This document shows, in pieces, positions 52,571 through 63,434 of a stretch of DNA of 64,000 nucleotides. The stretch spans positions 1 to 64,000 of the forward strand of contig JAEULQ010000065.1 in assembly GCA_016792685.1 (NCBI GenBank). Reading direction: 5' to 3'. This DNA comes from Tabrizicola sp. Its GTDB lineage: Bacteria > Pseudomonadota > Alphaproteobacteria > Rhodobacterales > Rhodobacteraceae. Position numbers and translations under genes: made by a program. The first letter of the stretch is position 1. Each line of letters starts with the position of its first letter. Below the pieces are notes generated by a model. The model made no database searches and was not told the origin of the DNA. It was given only the letters and a program-made list of their open reading frames with translations.

Positions 52571-53670
52571 TGGACCGCTTGCCACGTTGGGCCGATGTCG
52601 CCCTTGTACCTCTGGTCTCGTTGACCCTGGCCGCAATCCTTTCGGCGCTTGTCATCATCGCCATCGGCCAGGACCCCTGGGAGGCGATCACCGTCATGGT
52701 CCAGGGCTCGGTGATGAATGCCTATGGCTGGGGCTATACGCTTTACTACGCGACCAGCTTCATCTTCACCGGACTTGCGGTGACAGTGGCCTTCCATGCC
52801 GGCCTCTTCAACATCGGCGGTGAGGGTCAGGCGCAGCTGGGCGGACTTGGTGTGGCTCTCGCCTGCCTGTTCATTCCCTGGCCGCACTGGACGCTTGCGC
52901 TGATCGGCGCGGCCTGTGGTGCTGCACTGTTCGGGGCGGCATGGGCGGCAATCCCGGCCTATCTGCAGGCAAAACGCGGCAGCCATATCGTGATCACCAC
53001 GATCATGTTCAACTATATCGCGGCTAGCCTGATGATCTTCATGCTGGTCGACGTGCTGCGCCCGCCGGGCAAGATGGACCCGGCCACGGACAATTTCCCC
53101 GCAGGGACGCATCTGCCAAGCTTCAACGAGATCCCCGGCCTGAACCTGATCTTTACCTCCGGGGTGCCCGCCAACGTCACCTTCTTCATCGCGCTGATCA
53201 TGGCGGTCGTCGTCTGGGCACTGCTGTGGCGGACACGGCTTGGCTACCAGATCCGCGCCTTCGGCAAATCGGAGCCCGCCGCGCGCTATGCCGGGATCAA
53301 CCCGGTCCGGATCATTATGATCGCCATGCTGATCTCGGGCGGCCTTGCGGGGCTGATGGCGATCAACAACGTCATGGGCGAGGCCGAGCGGCTTCTGGGC
53401 AACTCGGCCAGCGGAGCAGGCTTCATCGGCATCGCGGTGGCACTGATGGGGCGGAACCATCCGGTAGGCGTCGTCCTTGCGGCGCTTCTCTTCGGGTTCC
53501 TCTTCCAGGGCGGGGCAGAGCTTGGGCTCTGGACCAAGATCCCGATCGAGCTGCGCACCGTGGTGCAGGGTCTTGTCATTCTCTTTACCGGCGCGCTCGA
53601 CATGATGGTGCGGATGCTTCTGGTAAGGGTCTTCGCATTCTTCCGCTCCAACCGGATGGAGGCCGCGTGA
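52570..53670 (+). CDS. Nucleoside ABC transporter, permease subunit 1
   Basis: A 366-residue BPD_transp_2-family permease with about 8-10 helices. 'AVTVAFHAGLFNIGGEGQAQ' and 'IVITTIMFNYIAASLMIFML' are typical, as is 'YQIRAFGKSEPAARYAGINP', the coupling region near 215-235. It forms a heterodimer with the following permease. It overlaps the ATPase gene and the second permease gene by one base each. Confidence 0.93.
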   Translation: MDRLPRWADVALVPLVSLTLAAILSALVIIAIGQDPWEAITVMVQGSVMNAYGWGYTLYYATSFIFTGLAVTVAFHAGLFNIGGEGQAQLGGLGVALACLFIPWPHWTLALIGAACGAALFGAAWAAIPAYLQAKRGSHIVITTIMFNYIAASLMIFMLVDVLRPPGKMDPATDNFPAGTHLPSFNEIPGLNLIFTSGVPANVTFFIALIMAVVVWALLWRTRLGYQIRAFGKSEPAARYAGINPVRIIMIAMLISGGLAGLMAINNVMGEAERLLGNSASGAGFIGIAVALMGRNHPVGVVLAALLFGFLFQGGAELGLWTKIPIELRTVVQGLVILFTGALDMMVRMLLVRVFAFFRSNRMEAA

Positions 53671-54638
53671 TGGATTACGCAACGCTTCTGCAAATCCTCG
53701 ATTCCACCCTTCGTCTGGCGACACCTCTGCTTTTGGCCTGCATCGCAGGGCTTTATTCGGAACGTTCTGGCGTCTTCGACATCGGCCTTGAAGGCAAGAT
53801 GCTGGTTGCAGCGATGTGTGCGGGCGCCGTCGCGTTCTACACCGGCTCGGCCTGGATCGGCGCTCTCGCCGGAATTGCCGGATCACTGCTCTTTGCCGCG
53901 ATCCATGGGGTCACCTCGATCACTTTCCGGGGCAACCAGCTGATCGCCGGGGTCGCGCTGAACTTCCTGGCATCGGGCATGACGGTCCTGGTGGCGCAAA
54001 GCTTCTTTGGCCAGGGCGGACGTACGCCCCCGCTGGAAGGGGCCGCGCGGTTCAACCCGATCCACCTGCCCTTCGCCGAGGCGGTGAAGGACGTGCCGAT
54101 CATCGGCACCTTCTATCACGAGGTGATCTCGGGCCATTCGATCCTGGTCTATGCCGCCTTCGGCATCGTCGCCCTGACCTGGTGGGTGCTTTACCGCACC
54201 CGCTATGGCTTGCGCCTGCGCGCCGTGGGCGAAAATCCCGCGGCAGTGGATACGGCCGGGGTCAGCGTCAAGGGCCTGCGCTTCTCGGCCGTCATGATCA
54301 CGGGCATCCTTTGCGGGCTGGCCGGGGCCTATATGGCGACCGCGCTGCAGGCGGGCTTCGGGAAAGAGATGACAGCGGGTCGCGGATACATCGCATTGGC
54401 CGCGCTGATCTTTGCCAAATGGCGGCCCGTTGCGGCAATGTATGCCTGCCTCCTCTTCGGCTTCTTCCAGGCGCTGGCCCTGCGCCCCGACGTGGTCGAG
54501 GCGGTCGTGCAGTTCAAGGTACCGGTGCCGTTCCTGGATGCCCTGCCCTATGTGCTGACCGTGCTCGTCCTGGCAGGCTTCGTCGGCAAGGCGATCCCGC
54601 CCCGCGCCGGGGGTGAGCCCTACGTCAAGGAACGCTGA
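53670..54638 (+). CDS. Nucleoside ABC transporter, permease subunit 2
   Basis: A 322-residue permease of the same family. 'TPLLLACIAGLYSERSGVFD' and 'IGLEGKMLVAAMCAGAVAFY' lie at the N-terminus, then 'NQLIAGVALNFLASGMTVLV' and 'GLRLRAVGENPAAVDTAGVS' (coupling region). The real start is ATG 53670, one base into the upstream stop. It is followed after 3 bp by the purine-nucleoside phosphorylase gene. Confidence 0.93.
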   Translation: MDYATLLQILDSTLRLATPLLLACIAGLYSERSGVFDIGLEGKMLVAAMCAGAVAFYTGSAWIGALAGIAGSLLFAAIHGVTSITFRGNQLIAGVALNFLASGMTVLVAQSFFGQGGRTPPLEGAARFNPIHLPFAEAVKDVPIIGTFYHEVISGHSILVYAAFGIVALTWWVLYRTRYGLRLRAVGENPAAVDTAGVSVKGLRFSAVMITGILCGLAGAYMATALQAGFGKEMTAGRGYIALAALIFAKWRPVAAMYACLLFGFFQALALRPDVVEAVVQFKVPVPFLDALPYVLTVLVLAGFVGKAIPPRAGGEPYVKER

Positions 54639-54641
54639 GCC

Positions 54642-55454
54642 ATGGCCGATGCCGCTACTCTGGCCAGCGCGATCCGCGCCCGTGCGGGCGACGCACCAGT
54701 GCGTCTGGGCCTGATCCTCGGATCAGGCCTTGGGCACCTGGCGCATGCGGTCGATGGTGTCGCCATCCCCTATGCCGACTTGCCGGGCTTTCCGCATGTC
54801 GGTGTCTCGGGCCACAATCCGAACCTGCATGTGGGCCTGCTGGAAGGGGTGCGGGTCGCGGTCTTCGGCGCGCGGGAACACTACTACGAAAGTGGCAATC
54901 CGCGGGCGATGCTGCTGCCATTGCAGGTTCTGCGGGAACTGGGGGCAGGTGAGCTGATCCTGACCAATGCGGCAGGCTCGATGCGGCCCGAGGTGGGGCC
55001 GGGCGAGGTGATGCTCTTGTCCGACCACATCAACTACAGTGGCCTGAACCCGCTGATCGGCGAGAAGACCGATGCCCGCTTCGTGCCCATGACAGATGCG
55101 CATGACCCCGGGCTGCGCGCGGGCCTGAAGGCAGCGGCGGCGCGGCAGGGTCTGCCCCTGCCAGAAGGTGTCTATTGCTGGTACTCCGGCCCCTCGTTCG
55201 AGACCCCGGCAGAGATCCGGATGCTGAAGCTTCTCGGCGGCGATGCCGTGGGCATGTCGACCGTGCCGGAAGTGATCCTGGCCCGCTTTCTGGGCCTGAA
55301 GGTCGCGGCGATTTCGACCATCACCAACATGGCCGCCGGGATGAGCGACGAGAGGATCAGCCACGAGCATACCAAGGCCATGGCACCCCTGGGTGCGGCA
55401 AAACTGGAACGCATCCTGCGCGAATTTCTTCGCAGTCTGCGACAGGGCGCTTAG
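54642..55454 (+). CDS. Purine-nucleoside phosphorylase
   Basis: A 270-residue PNP of the trimeric (PunA/XapA) class. 'LGLILGSGLGHLAHAVDGV' is the phosphate-binding N-terminus, 'NAAGSMRPEVGPGEVMLLSD' follows, and 'YSGPSFETPAEIRMLKLLGG' with 'DAVGMSTVPEVILAR' is the base-binding signature. It cleaves purine nucleosides to base and ribose-1-phosphate, which fits the BMP transporter just upstream. The two form one operon for nucleoside uptake and salvage. Confidence 0.94.
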   Translation: MADAATLASAIRARAGDAPVRLGLILGSGLGHLAHAVDGVAIPYADLPGFPHVGVSGHNPNLHVGLLEGVRVAVFGAREHYYESGNPRAMLLPLQVLRELGAGELILTNAAGSMRPEVGPGEVMLLSDHINYSGLNPLIGEKTDARFVPMTDAHDPGLRAGLKAAAARQGLPLPEGVYCWYSGPSFETPAEIRMLKLLGGDAVGMSTVPEVILARFLGLKVAAISTITNMAAGMSDERISHEHTKAMAPLGAAKLERILREFLRSLRQGA

Positions 55455-55526
55455 GCGTTTGACATCCCCTCCAAAGGCGCGCAAGCCTTTGATCATACCG
55501 CCTTCCCATCCTTTCTGGCCGCTTCG

Positions 55527-56450
55527 ATGCAGCTTTACCTCCCCATCGCCGAGGTCTCGGTCAACGCCTTCCTCATTCTGGGGTTGGGTGGGATCGTGGG
55601 CTTCTTGTCCGGCATGTTCGGTGTCGGCGGCGGCTTCCTGATCACGCCCCTGCTGTTCTTCATCGGTGTGCCCCCGGCTGTGGCCGTGGCGACCGGCGCG
55701 AACCAGGTCGTGGCCTCCTCGGTATCGGGCGTGCTGGCGCAGTTGCGCCGCAAGGGCGTGGATTTCCAGATGGGCACGGTCCTGCTGATGGGCGGGATCG
55801 TCGGTTCGGCGGTGGGGGTCTGGGTCTTCAGCCTGATGACCAAGCTTGGTCAGGTCGACCTTTTCGTCCAGCTGTCCTATGTCCTGTTTCTGGGCCTGAT
55901 CGGCGCGATGATGCTGCAGGAAAGCCTGCGCAGCCTTCTCAAGTCACGCCAGGCGGGCGGGGCGCCGATCCGCCGGGCGCATGTGCATTCCTGGGTCCAC
56001 GGCCTGCCCTTCAAGATGAAGTTCCGCGCCTCGGGCCTTTACATCAGCGTCATCCCGCCCTTGCTGATCGGGGCTTCGGTGGGCTTTCTGGCGGCGATCA
56101 TGGGGGTAGGCGGCGGGTTCATCATGGTGCCCGCGATGATCTACCTTCTGGGCATGCCAACCAAGGTGGTTATCGGCACGTCGCTGTTCCAGATCATCTT
56201 CGTGACCGCCTTCACCACGGTTATGCATGCAGTGACCAGCCAGACTGTCGACATGATGCTGGCGCTTGTGCTGATCCTTGGCGGGGTGATCGGCGCCCAG
56301 ATCGGAACGCGCGTGGGCGTGCGTCTCAAGGCCGAGCAGTTGCGCATCCTGCTGTCGCTTCTGGTCCTGGCCGTCGCCATCCGCATCGCGGTCGATCTCT
56401 TGGTCACGCCGGACGAGCTTTATTCAGTCGCTCCGGGGGTTCTGCCGTGA
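55527..56450 (+). CDS. TauE/SafE-family anion exporter
   Basis: A 307-residue membrane protein with about eight helices and two TauE/SafE repeats. Each repeat contains a 'GVGGGF' turn: 'SGMFGVGGGFLITPLLFFIG' near 28-47 and 'AIMGVGGGFIMVPAMIYLLG' near 190-209. The family moves sulfite, sulfoacetate and other organosulfonates. It is coupled to the TIGR02186 gene by a GTGA overlap, an arrangement I recognise from other Rhodobacterales. The substrate is open. Confidence 0.87.
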   Translation: MQLYLPIAEVSVNAFLILGLGGIVGFLSGMFGVGGGFLITPLLFFIGVPPAVAVATGANQVVASSVSGVLAQLRRKGVDFQMGTVLLMGGIVGSAVGVWVFSLMTKLGQVDLFVQLSYVLFLGLIGAMMLQESLRSLLKSRQAGGAPIRRAHVHSWVHGLPFKMKFRASGLYISVIPPLLIGASVGFLAAIMGVGGGFIMVPAMIYLLGMPTKVVIGTSLFQIIFVTAFTTVMHAVTSQTVDMMLALVLILGGVIGAQIGTRVGVRLKAEQLRILLSLLVLAVAIRIAVDLLVTPDELYSVAPGVLP

Positions 56451-57205
56451 TCCGGCTGCTCGCCCTTCTTGTGACGCTCGTCCAGCCCGCGCTGGCCAAC
56501 GAGGTCATCGTGGCGGGGATGAGCCAGAACCGGGTGTCGATCACGGCTGACTTCGACGGTTCCGAGATCCTGATCTATGGCGCTGTAAAGCGGGAGGCTC
56601 CGCCGCCGGAAGGCGGGCCGCTGGAAGTGATCGTGACGGTCGAGGGACCTTCGGGCCCGGTGATGGTGCGGCGGAAGGACCGGGTTGCGGGCATCTGGCT
56701 CAACAATGCTCAGGTGCGGGTGGACAGTGCCCCGAGCTTCTACGCCGTGGCGACGACGGGTCCGCTGGAATCGATCCTGTCGGACACCGACAACCTGCGG
56801 CATGGCATAACGATCGAGCGGGTCATCCGCGCGATCGGCATCGCCTCGGAAGCCGACAAGGCGGGCGAATTCATTCTGGCGCTTCTGCGGGTGCGCACCA
56901 ACGACGGGCGCTATCGGATCCTCGAGGGCAAGGTCCAGCTGACCGAACAGACGCTGTTCCGGACCGACATCGTGCTGCCGGCGAACCTGACCGAAGGCGA
57001 GTACAAGGTCCGGCTCTTCCTTCTGCGCGACAAACGGGTCGTCGCCCATCAAGAGCAGGTGATCGGGGTTCGCAAGGAAGGGCTGGAGCGCTTCATCTTC
57101 AACCTCGCCCAGGAAAGGCCGCTGGTCTACGGCCTGGTCTCGCTGGTGCTAGCCGCGCTTGCTGGCTGGGGGGCCTCGGCGGCGTTCCGGTTGATCCGGG
57201 TCTAG
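56447..57205 (+). CDS. TIGR02186 family membrane-anchored protein
   Basis: A 252-residue protein starting with GTG. It has a signal peptide (to about 18, 'QPALA-NE'), a beta-rich periplasmic domain ('GMSQNRVSITADFDGSEILI', 'RVDSAPSFYAVATTGPLESI'), and one C-terminal membrane helix ('PLVYGLVSLVLAALAGWGAS', about 223-246) with a short cytoplasmic end. This is the TIGR02186 family, restricted to alphaproteobacteria and linked to the TauE/SafE gene. It probably assists or partners that transporter. No enzymatic motif. Confidence 0.82.
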   Translation: MIRLLALLVTLVQPALANEVIVAGMSQNRVSITADFDGSEILIYGAVKREAPPPEGGPLEVIVTVEGPSGPVMVRRKDRVAGIWLNNAQVRVDSAPSFYAVATTGPLESILSDTDNLRHGITIERVIRAIGIASEADKAGEFILALLRVRTNDGRYRILEGKVQLTEQTLFRTDIVLPANLTEGEYKVRLFLLRDKRVVAHQEQVIGVRKEGLERFIFNLAQERPLVYGLVSLVLAALAGWGASAAFRLIRV

Positions 57206-57284
57206 GGCCCCGTCCTGGGCGGTGTCCGCTTCTGGTCAGGGGTGCCCCAACTTGGCGTGACAGAGTTGCACGCTGACGCGGGTG

Positions 57285-57539
57285 TCAGCCCTTCTTGGCC
57301 AGAGCTGCTTCCAGGGCCGCGATCCGGGCCTCCAGGGCCGCGTTTTCCTCACGGGCCTTCTGCGCCATGGCGCGGGCAGCATCGAATTCCTCGCGCGTGA
57401 CGAAATCACGGTCGGCCATCCAACGGTCGACGAAGCTGCGGAAGGCCGTCTCGGCTTCGGTCCGGGCGCCCTGGGCCACGCCCATCGCATTGGTCATGAG
57501 CTGGCTCATGTCATCGAAGAACTTGTTGCGAGTCTGCAT
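57285..57539 (-). CDS. UbiK-family accessory factor (BMFP domain)
   Basis: An 84-residue protein. The N-terminal amphipathic helix 'NKFFDDMSQLMTNAMGVAQG' and the C-terminal coiled coil 'REENAALEARIAALEAALAK' are the two parts of the BMFP/UbiK family, which trimerises and helps UbiJ in ubiquinone synthesis in E. coli. Start ATG 57539 follows AGGAGGTGG; the much longer upstream in-frame ORF overlaps lgt and is not credible. It is monocistronic and divergent from lgt. Confidence 0.85.
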   Translation of the reverse strand: MQTRNKFFDDMSQLMTNAMGVAQGARTEAETAFRSFVDRWMADRDFVTREEFDAARAMAQKAREENAALEARIAALEAALAKKG

Positions 57540-57669
57540 GGGACCACCTCCTGCACGGAACTTGACCCTATATGGCCCTGACGGCTCGACAGGGCAAGGT
57601 GTGCGGGCTGCGGCCGGTTGACATCGCCGGTCCTGCCCGCGACAAGCGTCGAAACTGGCGGTGAGGCCC

Positions 57670-58539
57670 ATGATCCCCTTTCCCGACATCTCTCCAAACC
57701 TGTTCGAGATCGAACTTTTCGGTATCACGCTGGCGCTGCGCTGGTACGCGCTGGCCTATATCGCAGGCATCCTCTTCGGCTGGTGGATCGTGCTTAGGGC
57801 CATTCGCACGCCTAAGCTGTGGCTGGCAGAACCGCCGCTTGACGCGACGCAGGCCGAGCGGCTTCTCACCTGGATCATCCTGGGCGTGATCCTGGGCGGA
57901 CGGTTTGGTTATGTGCTCTTCTACGACCTGCCGACCTACCTGGCAGACCCTTTGCAGATCGTCCGGGTCTGGGAGGGCGGCATGTCCTTTCACGGCGGCT
58001 TTGCCGGTGTGGTCATCGCCGCGATCTGGTTCTGTCGGCGCGAAGGCATTGCGATGCTGTCCCTGGGCGACCTCCTGGCGTTGGCCACCCCGGTCGGCCT
58101 GATGCTGGGCCGGATCGCCAATTTCATCAACGCCGAGCTTTGGGGCCGCCCGACCGACTTGCCGTGGGGCGTGATCTTTCCGGGCGCCGCAGCCCAGACC
58201 TGCCCACAACTGGTGGGGGCCTGTGCGCGCCACCCGAGCCAGCTTTACCAGGCCGGGCTGGAAGGGTTGCTGCTGGCGGCGGTCCTCATCTGGCTTGCCT
58301 TCCGCAGGGGCTGGCTGAAACGTCCCGGCGCCCTGATGGGGGTCTTCCTTGCGGGGTACGGCCTGGCACGATTTGTCGTCGAATTCGTCCGCCAGCCCGA
58401 TGCCCAGTTTGTCAGCGAGGGCAACCCCGTCGGCCTGGCTCTGCACTGGGGCGGCTGGGGGCTGACCATGGGTCAGATCCTGTCGGTGCCGATGATCGCC
58501 GCCGGATTGTGGTTTGTCTTCCGCGCAAGGGCCCGATGA
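57670..58539 (+). CDS. lgt: Prolipoprotein diacylglyceryl transferase
   Basis: A 289-residue inner-membrane enzyme with seven helices that lipidates the lipobox Cys of prolipoproteins. Signatures are '[20 protein letters not shown]', '[15 protein letters not shown]', '[15 protein letters not shown]' and '[20 protein letters not shown]'. It should act on the predicted lipoproteins in this window. ATG 57670 with GTGAGG in front; GTG 57661 is an alternative. It overlaps the methyltransferase gene by 4 bp. Confidence 0.96.
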   Translation: MIPFPDISPNLFEIELFGITLALRWYALAYIAGILFGWWIVLRAIRTPKLWLAEPPLDATQAERLLTWIILGVILGGRFGYVLFYDLPTYLADPLQIVRVWEGGMSFHGGFAGVVIAAIWFCRREGIAMLSLGDLLALATPVGLMLGRIANFINAELWGRPTDLPWGVIFPGAAAQTCPQLVGACARHPSQLYQAGLEGLLLAAVLIWLAFRRGWLKRPGALMGVFLAGYGLARFVVEFVRQPDAQFVSEGNPVGLALHWGGWGLTMGQILSVPMIAAGLWFVFRARAR

Positions 58540-59591
58540 CACCCCTCGCCCGTCTGCTTGCCCATCGCATCCGGGAAGGCGGGCCGATCTCGGTGGCGGA
58601 CTACATGGCCGAATGCTTGCTGCATCCGGTCCACGGCTATTACAACACGCGCGACCCCTTTGGCACTGCCGGGGACTTCACCACTGCGCCGGAGATCAGC
58701 CAGATGTTTGGCGAACTGATCGGCCTCGCGCTGGCGCAGTCCTGGCTGGATCAAGGTGCTCCCCCGGCCTTTACCCTGGCCGAGCTTGGCCCCGGACGCG
58801 GCACGCTCATGGCCGACATCCTGCGGGCCACGCGGGGCATACCCGGCTTCCACTCGGCGGCGCAGGTGGTGCTGGTCGAAGCTTCGCCCGTCCTGCGAGA
58901 GCTTCAGGCACGGACCCTCAGGGTCCATGATCTGGTCCCTGATTGGGTCATGACGGCCGAGGATCTGCCCGGGCAACCCCTGTTCCTGATCGCCAACGAA
59001 TTCTTCGATGCCCTGCCCATTCACCAGTATCAATGCGTCAAGGGCCATTGGCATGAAAGGCTGATCGGACTGCAGGACGGGGCCCTGGCCTTCGGGCTGG
59101 CCGAACACCCTTCCCAGCCCGCCACCCTCGCAGCGCGTGGGGCCGAAGAGGGCGCTATCGTTGAGGAGTGCCGCGTCGGTCGGGTCGTGATGGAGGCCGT
59201 GTCGGATCGGCTGTCGCGTCACGGCGGGCTGGCGCTGATCATCGACTATGGCGACTGGCGATCGCGCGGCGACACGCTGCAGGCCCTGCGTCGGCATGCG
59301 TTCGATGATCCCCTGGCCCATCCGGGCGAGGCCGACCTGACGGCACATGTGGATTTCGAGGCACTGGCTGGCCAGCGCCCGCATCACTACACCACGCAGG
59401 GCGCGTTTCTCACCCGGCTTGGGGTTGATGCACGGGCCGAGCGGTTGGCCCGCAACCTGTCCGGCCCGGCGCTGGAAAGCCACCGCGCCGCGCATCGCCG
59501 CTTGACCCATCCCGAAGAAATGGGTTCGTTGTTCAAAGTGCTGGCGCTGACCCGCGCCGGCGCACCGTTGCCGCCGGGATTCGCCCCCTGA
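58536..59591 (+). CDS. SAM-dependent methyltransferase, NDUFAF7/COG1565 family
   Basis: A 351-residue class I methyltransferase. '[20 protein letters not shown]' and '[20 protein letters not shown]' open it, the SAM loop is '[16 protein letters not shown]' near 85, and '[20 protein letters not shown]' follows. The mitochondrial homologue NDUFAF7 dimethylates an arginine of complex I subunit NDUFS2, so the bacterial protein may act on NuoD. Coupled by 4 bp to lgt and by 1 base to pgeF; lgt-MTase-pgeF is a standard alphaproteobacterial order. Confidence 0.9.
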   Translation: MTPLARLLAHRIREGGPISVADYMAECLLHPVHGYYNTRDPFGTAGDFTTAPEISQMFGELIGLALAQSWLDQGAPPAFTLAELGPGRGTLMADILRATRGIPGFHSAAQVVLVEASPVLRELQARTLRVHDLVPDWVMTAEDLPGQPLFLIANEFFDALPIHQYQCVKGHWHERLIGLQDGALAFGLAEHPSQPATLAARGAEEGAIVEECRVGRVVMEAVSDRLSRHGGLALIIDYGDWRSRGDTLQALRRHAFDDPLAHPGEADLTAHVDFEALAGQRPHHYTTQGAFLTRLGVDARAERLARNLSGPALESHRAAHRRLTHPEEMGSLFKVLALTRAGAPLPPGFAP

Positions 59592-60349
59592 TGCCCACGA
59601 CGCTGGAAATCATCACTTCGGACGCCCTGGCCTGCCGCCACGGCTTCTTCACCCGCAAGGGCGGGGCTTCCTCGGGCATCTTCGCGGGTCTGAACTGCGG
59701 CACCGGATCGACGGATCAGACCGAAATCGTCGCCATCAACCGGGCAAGGGTGGCCGAGGCGATGGGCCTGGGTCCCGAAGCCCTGGTCACCGTCCACCAG
59801 GTGCATTCTGCCCGGGCGCTTCCGGTGACCGGTCCGCTCTCGATCCGGCCCGAAGCCGATGCGCTGGTGACCGCGACGCCGGGGCTCTTGCTTGCAGTGC
59901 TGACCGCCGATTGCCAGCCGGTCCTGTTCTGCGAGCCCGAGGCCCGGGTCATCGGCGCCGCACATGCCGGCTGGCGGGGCGCGGTCGATGGCGTGCTGGA
60001 AGCCACGATCGCGGCAATGGAGGCCCTGGGCGCGCGACGGTCGCGGATCGCAGCCGTGATCGGCCCGACGATCAGCCAGGCAGCCTATGAGGTCGGCCCG
60101 GAGTTCTTTGACCGATTCCGTGCGGAGGATGAGGCCAGCAGCCGGTTCTTTGCGTCCGGTCGGGGCGACCGGTTTCTGTTCGATCTGCCCGGCTACGGCC
60201 TTCACCGGCTGCGCAATGCGGGAATTGGCCTTGCCGAATGGACAGGCCACTGCACCTATAGTGATCCGGATCGATTCTACTCGTTTAGACGCACAACCCA
60301 TGCGGGCGAGGCTGACTACGGGCGGCTGATCTCGACAATAAGGCTTTGA
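59591..60349 (+). CDS. pgeF: Purine nucleoside phosphorylase-like PgeF (laccase-domain, YfiH family)
   Basis: A 252-residue protein of the YfiH/DUF152 family. 'CRHGFFTRKGGASSGIFAGL', the copper/zinc site region 'LTADCQPVLFC' and 'GAAHAGWRGAVDGVLEATIA' are diagnostic. The E. coli homologue PgeF edits peptidoglycan precursors, and mammalian homologues phosphorolyse purine nucleosides. It overlaps the methyltransferase gene by one base and ends the lgt operon. Confidence 0.9.
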   Translation: MPTTLEIITSDALACRHGFFTRKGGASSGIFAGLNCGTGSTDQTEIVAINRARVAEAMGLGPEALVTVHQVHSARALPVTGPLSIRPEADALVTATPGLLLAVLTADCQPVLFCEPEARVIGAAHAGWRGAVDGVLEATIAAMEALGARRSRIAAVIGPTISQAAYEVGPEFFDRFRAEDEASSRFFASGRGDRFLFDLPGYGLHRLRNAGIGLAEWTGHCTYSDPDRFYSFRRTTHAGEADYGRLISTIRL

Positions 60350-60461
60350 TGCGGCGAAATCGGGCATGAAAAAGCTCTGATTGCAGCACCTTTCTTCCCA
60401 ATCCCTGCCGCAATCCCGCGTCATCCATGACCGTGAAGGTTGTGCTGCGACGGGGATAGAG

Positions 60462-60659
60462 ATGATCATCCAGATGAAAACCAAGCGCCGCTGGATCCTG
60501 TCGATCCTGGAAACTGTGGGTGATGGCTCTGAGACCCGTGTCGTCGCGCGGGCCACGGCACGCCAGACCTCGGGCCGCACGGCGATGGTTGCTGGCCAGA
60601 AGGGCTTTGCGATGCGGCTGAAGACCGCGACGCGTCAGGTCAGCGACGCCGCTCGCTGA
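60462..60659 (+). CDS. Small basic protein of unknown function
   Basis: A 65-residue frame with ATG at 60462 (GGGGATAGAG just before) and strongly basic composition: 'QMKTKRRWILSILETVGDG' then 'RATARQTSGRTAMVAGQK' and 'RLKTATRQVSDAAR'. Small Arg/Lys-rich proteins of this size and layout occur in Rhodobacterales. Longer in-frame start 60381 is possible but has no ribosome site. It lies 112 bp after pgeF and ends 9 bp before the Lrp gene on the other strand. Coding status is moderately supported. Confidence 0.45.
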   Translation: MIIQMKTKRRWILSILETVGDGSETRVVARATARQTSGRTAMVAGQKGFAMRLKTATRQVSDAAR

Positions 60660-60668
60660 TCCTCTTCC

Positions 60669-61169
60669 TCAGGCGTTCTTCGCCAACCGCGATTCCAGAA
60701 CGTCGAAGGGCAGGCCGGGTTCGTCCTTTGCGCAACGAATGACAAGGCTGGTCTTCACGTTGGCCACATGATCGGCCTTCAGCAACTCTTCCGTCAGAAA
60801 GCTTTGGAAGCTCGACAGATCGGGCGCCACGCATTTCAGGATGAAATCGATCTCGCCGTTCAGCATGTGGCATTCGCGGACCAGCGGCCATGCCCGGCAG
60901 CGTGCCTCGAAGGTGGAAAGATCCGCCTCGGCCTGCGAGTTCAAGCGCACCATGGCAAAGACCTGAACCTCGAATCCCAGTTCCCGCGCATTGATGTCGG
61001 CATGATAACCGCGGATGAAGCCCTGCTCTTCCAGCCCGCGCACCCGGCGCAGGCAGGGCGGGGCCGAAATGCCGACCCGGCTGGCCAGTTCAACATTGGT
61101 CATGCGCCCATCAGCCTGAAGCTCGGCCAGAATCTGACGGTCGATGGGATCAAGCTTGTGCGCGGCCAT
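60669..61169 (-). CDS. Lrp/AsnC-family transcriptional regulator
   Basis: A 166-residue regulator. The HTH 'LDPIDRQILAELQADGRMTN' and 'VELASRVGISAPPCLRRVRG' is followed by the RAM/AsnC ligand domain ('GEIDFILKCVAPDLSSFQSF'). GGAGG precedes ATG 61169. It is divergent from trxB. The 178-bp gap includes an A/T-rich patch (aataatatttcaact) flanked by tgcgcaa/ttcgcgca, a plausible autoregulatory site. Ligand unknown; amino acids are usual. Confidence 0.9.
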   Translation of the reverse strand: MAAHKLDPIDRQILAELQADGRMTNVELASRVGISAPPCLRRVRGLEEQGFIRGYHADINARELGFEVQVFAMVRLNSQAEADLSTFEARCRAWPLVRECHMLNGEIDFILKCVAPDLSSFQSFLTEELLKADHVANVKTSLVIRCAKDEPGLPFDVLESRLAKNA

Positions 61170-61221
61170 GGTGCCTCCGTTCGCTGACTTACTTACGCGG
61201 CGCGGCGGCTCTGCGCAATAA

Positions 61222-62286
<1,065 letters not shown>

Positions 62287-62291
62287 GCCGC

Positions 62292-62358
62292 CGATTTCTT
62301 CAAAGAAATCGTGCCGGAGCCTTTGAAGGCTCCGGACCGGAATTTTCGAAAATTCCGG
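62292..62358. repeat. Three palindromes between trxB and the sugar ABC ATPase gene
   Basis: Three inverted repeats lie in a row: 62292-62311 (cgatttctt/aagaaatcg, 2-base centre), 62314-62335 (ccggagcctt/aaggctccgg) and 62337-62358 (a perfect 22-bp palindrome with TTCGAA centre). The organisation and spacing parallel the array at 7334-7403. The genes on both sides converge here, so it may work as a bidirectional 3'-end structure. Confidence 0.85.
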
Positions 62359-62366
62359 CGCCCGGT

Positions 62367-63419
<1,053 letters not shown>

Positions 63420-63434
63420 GGTCTTGTCCCTCCC

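Noticed and set aside
51065-53886. Long minus-strand frames opposite the BMP ATPase and permease genes
   Set aside because: These are antisense shadows; the plus strand has complete ABC signatures and overlapping operon structure.
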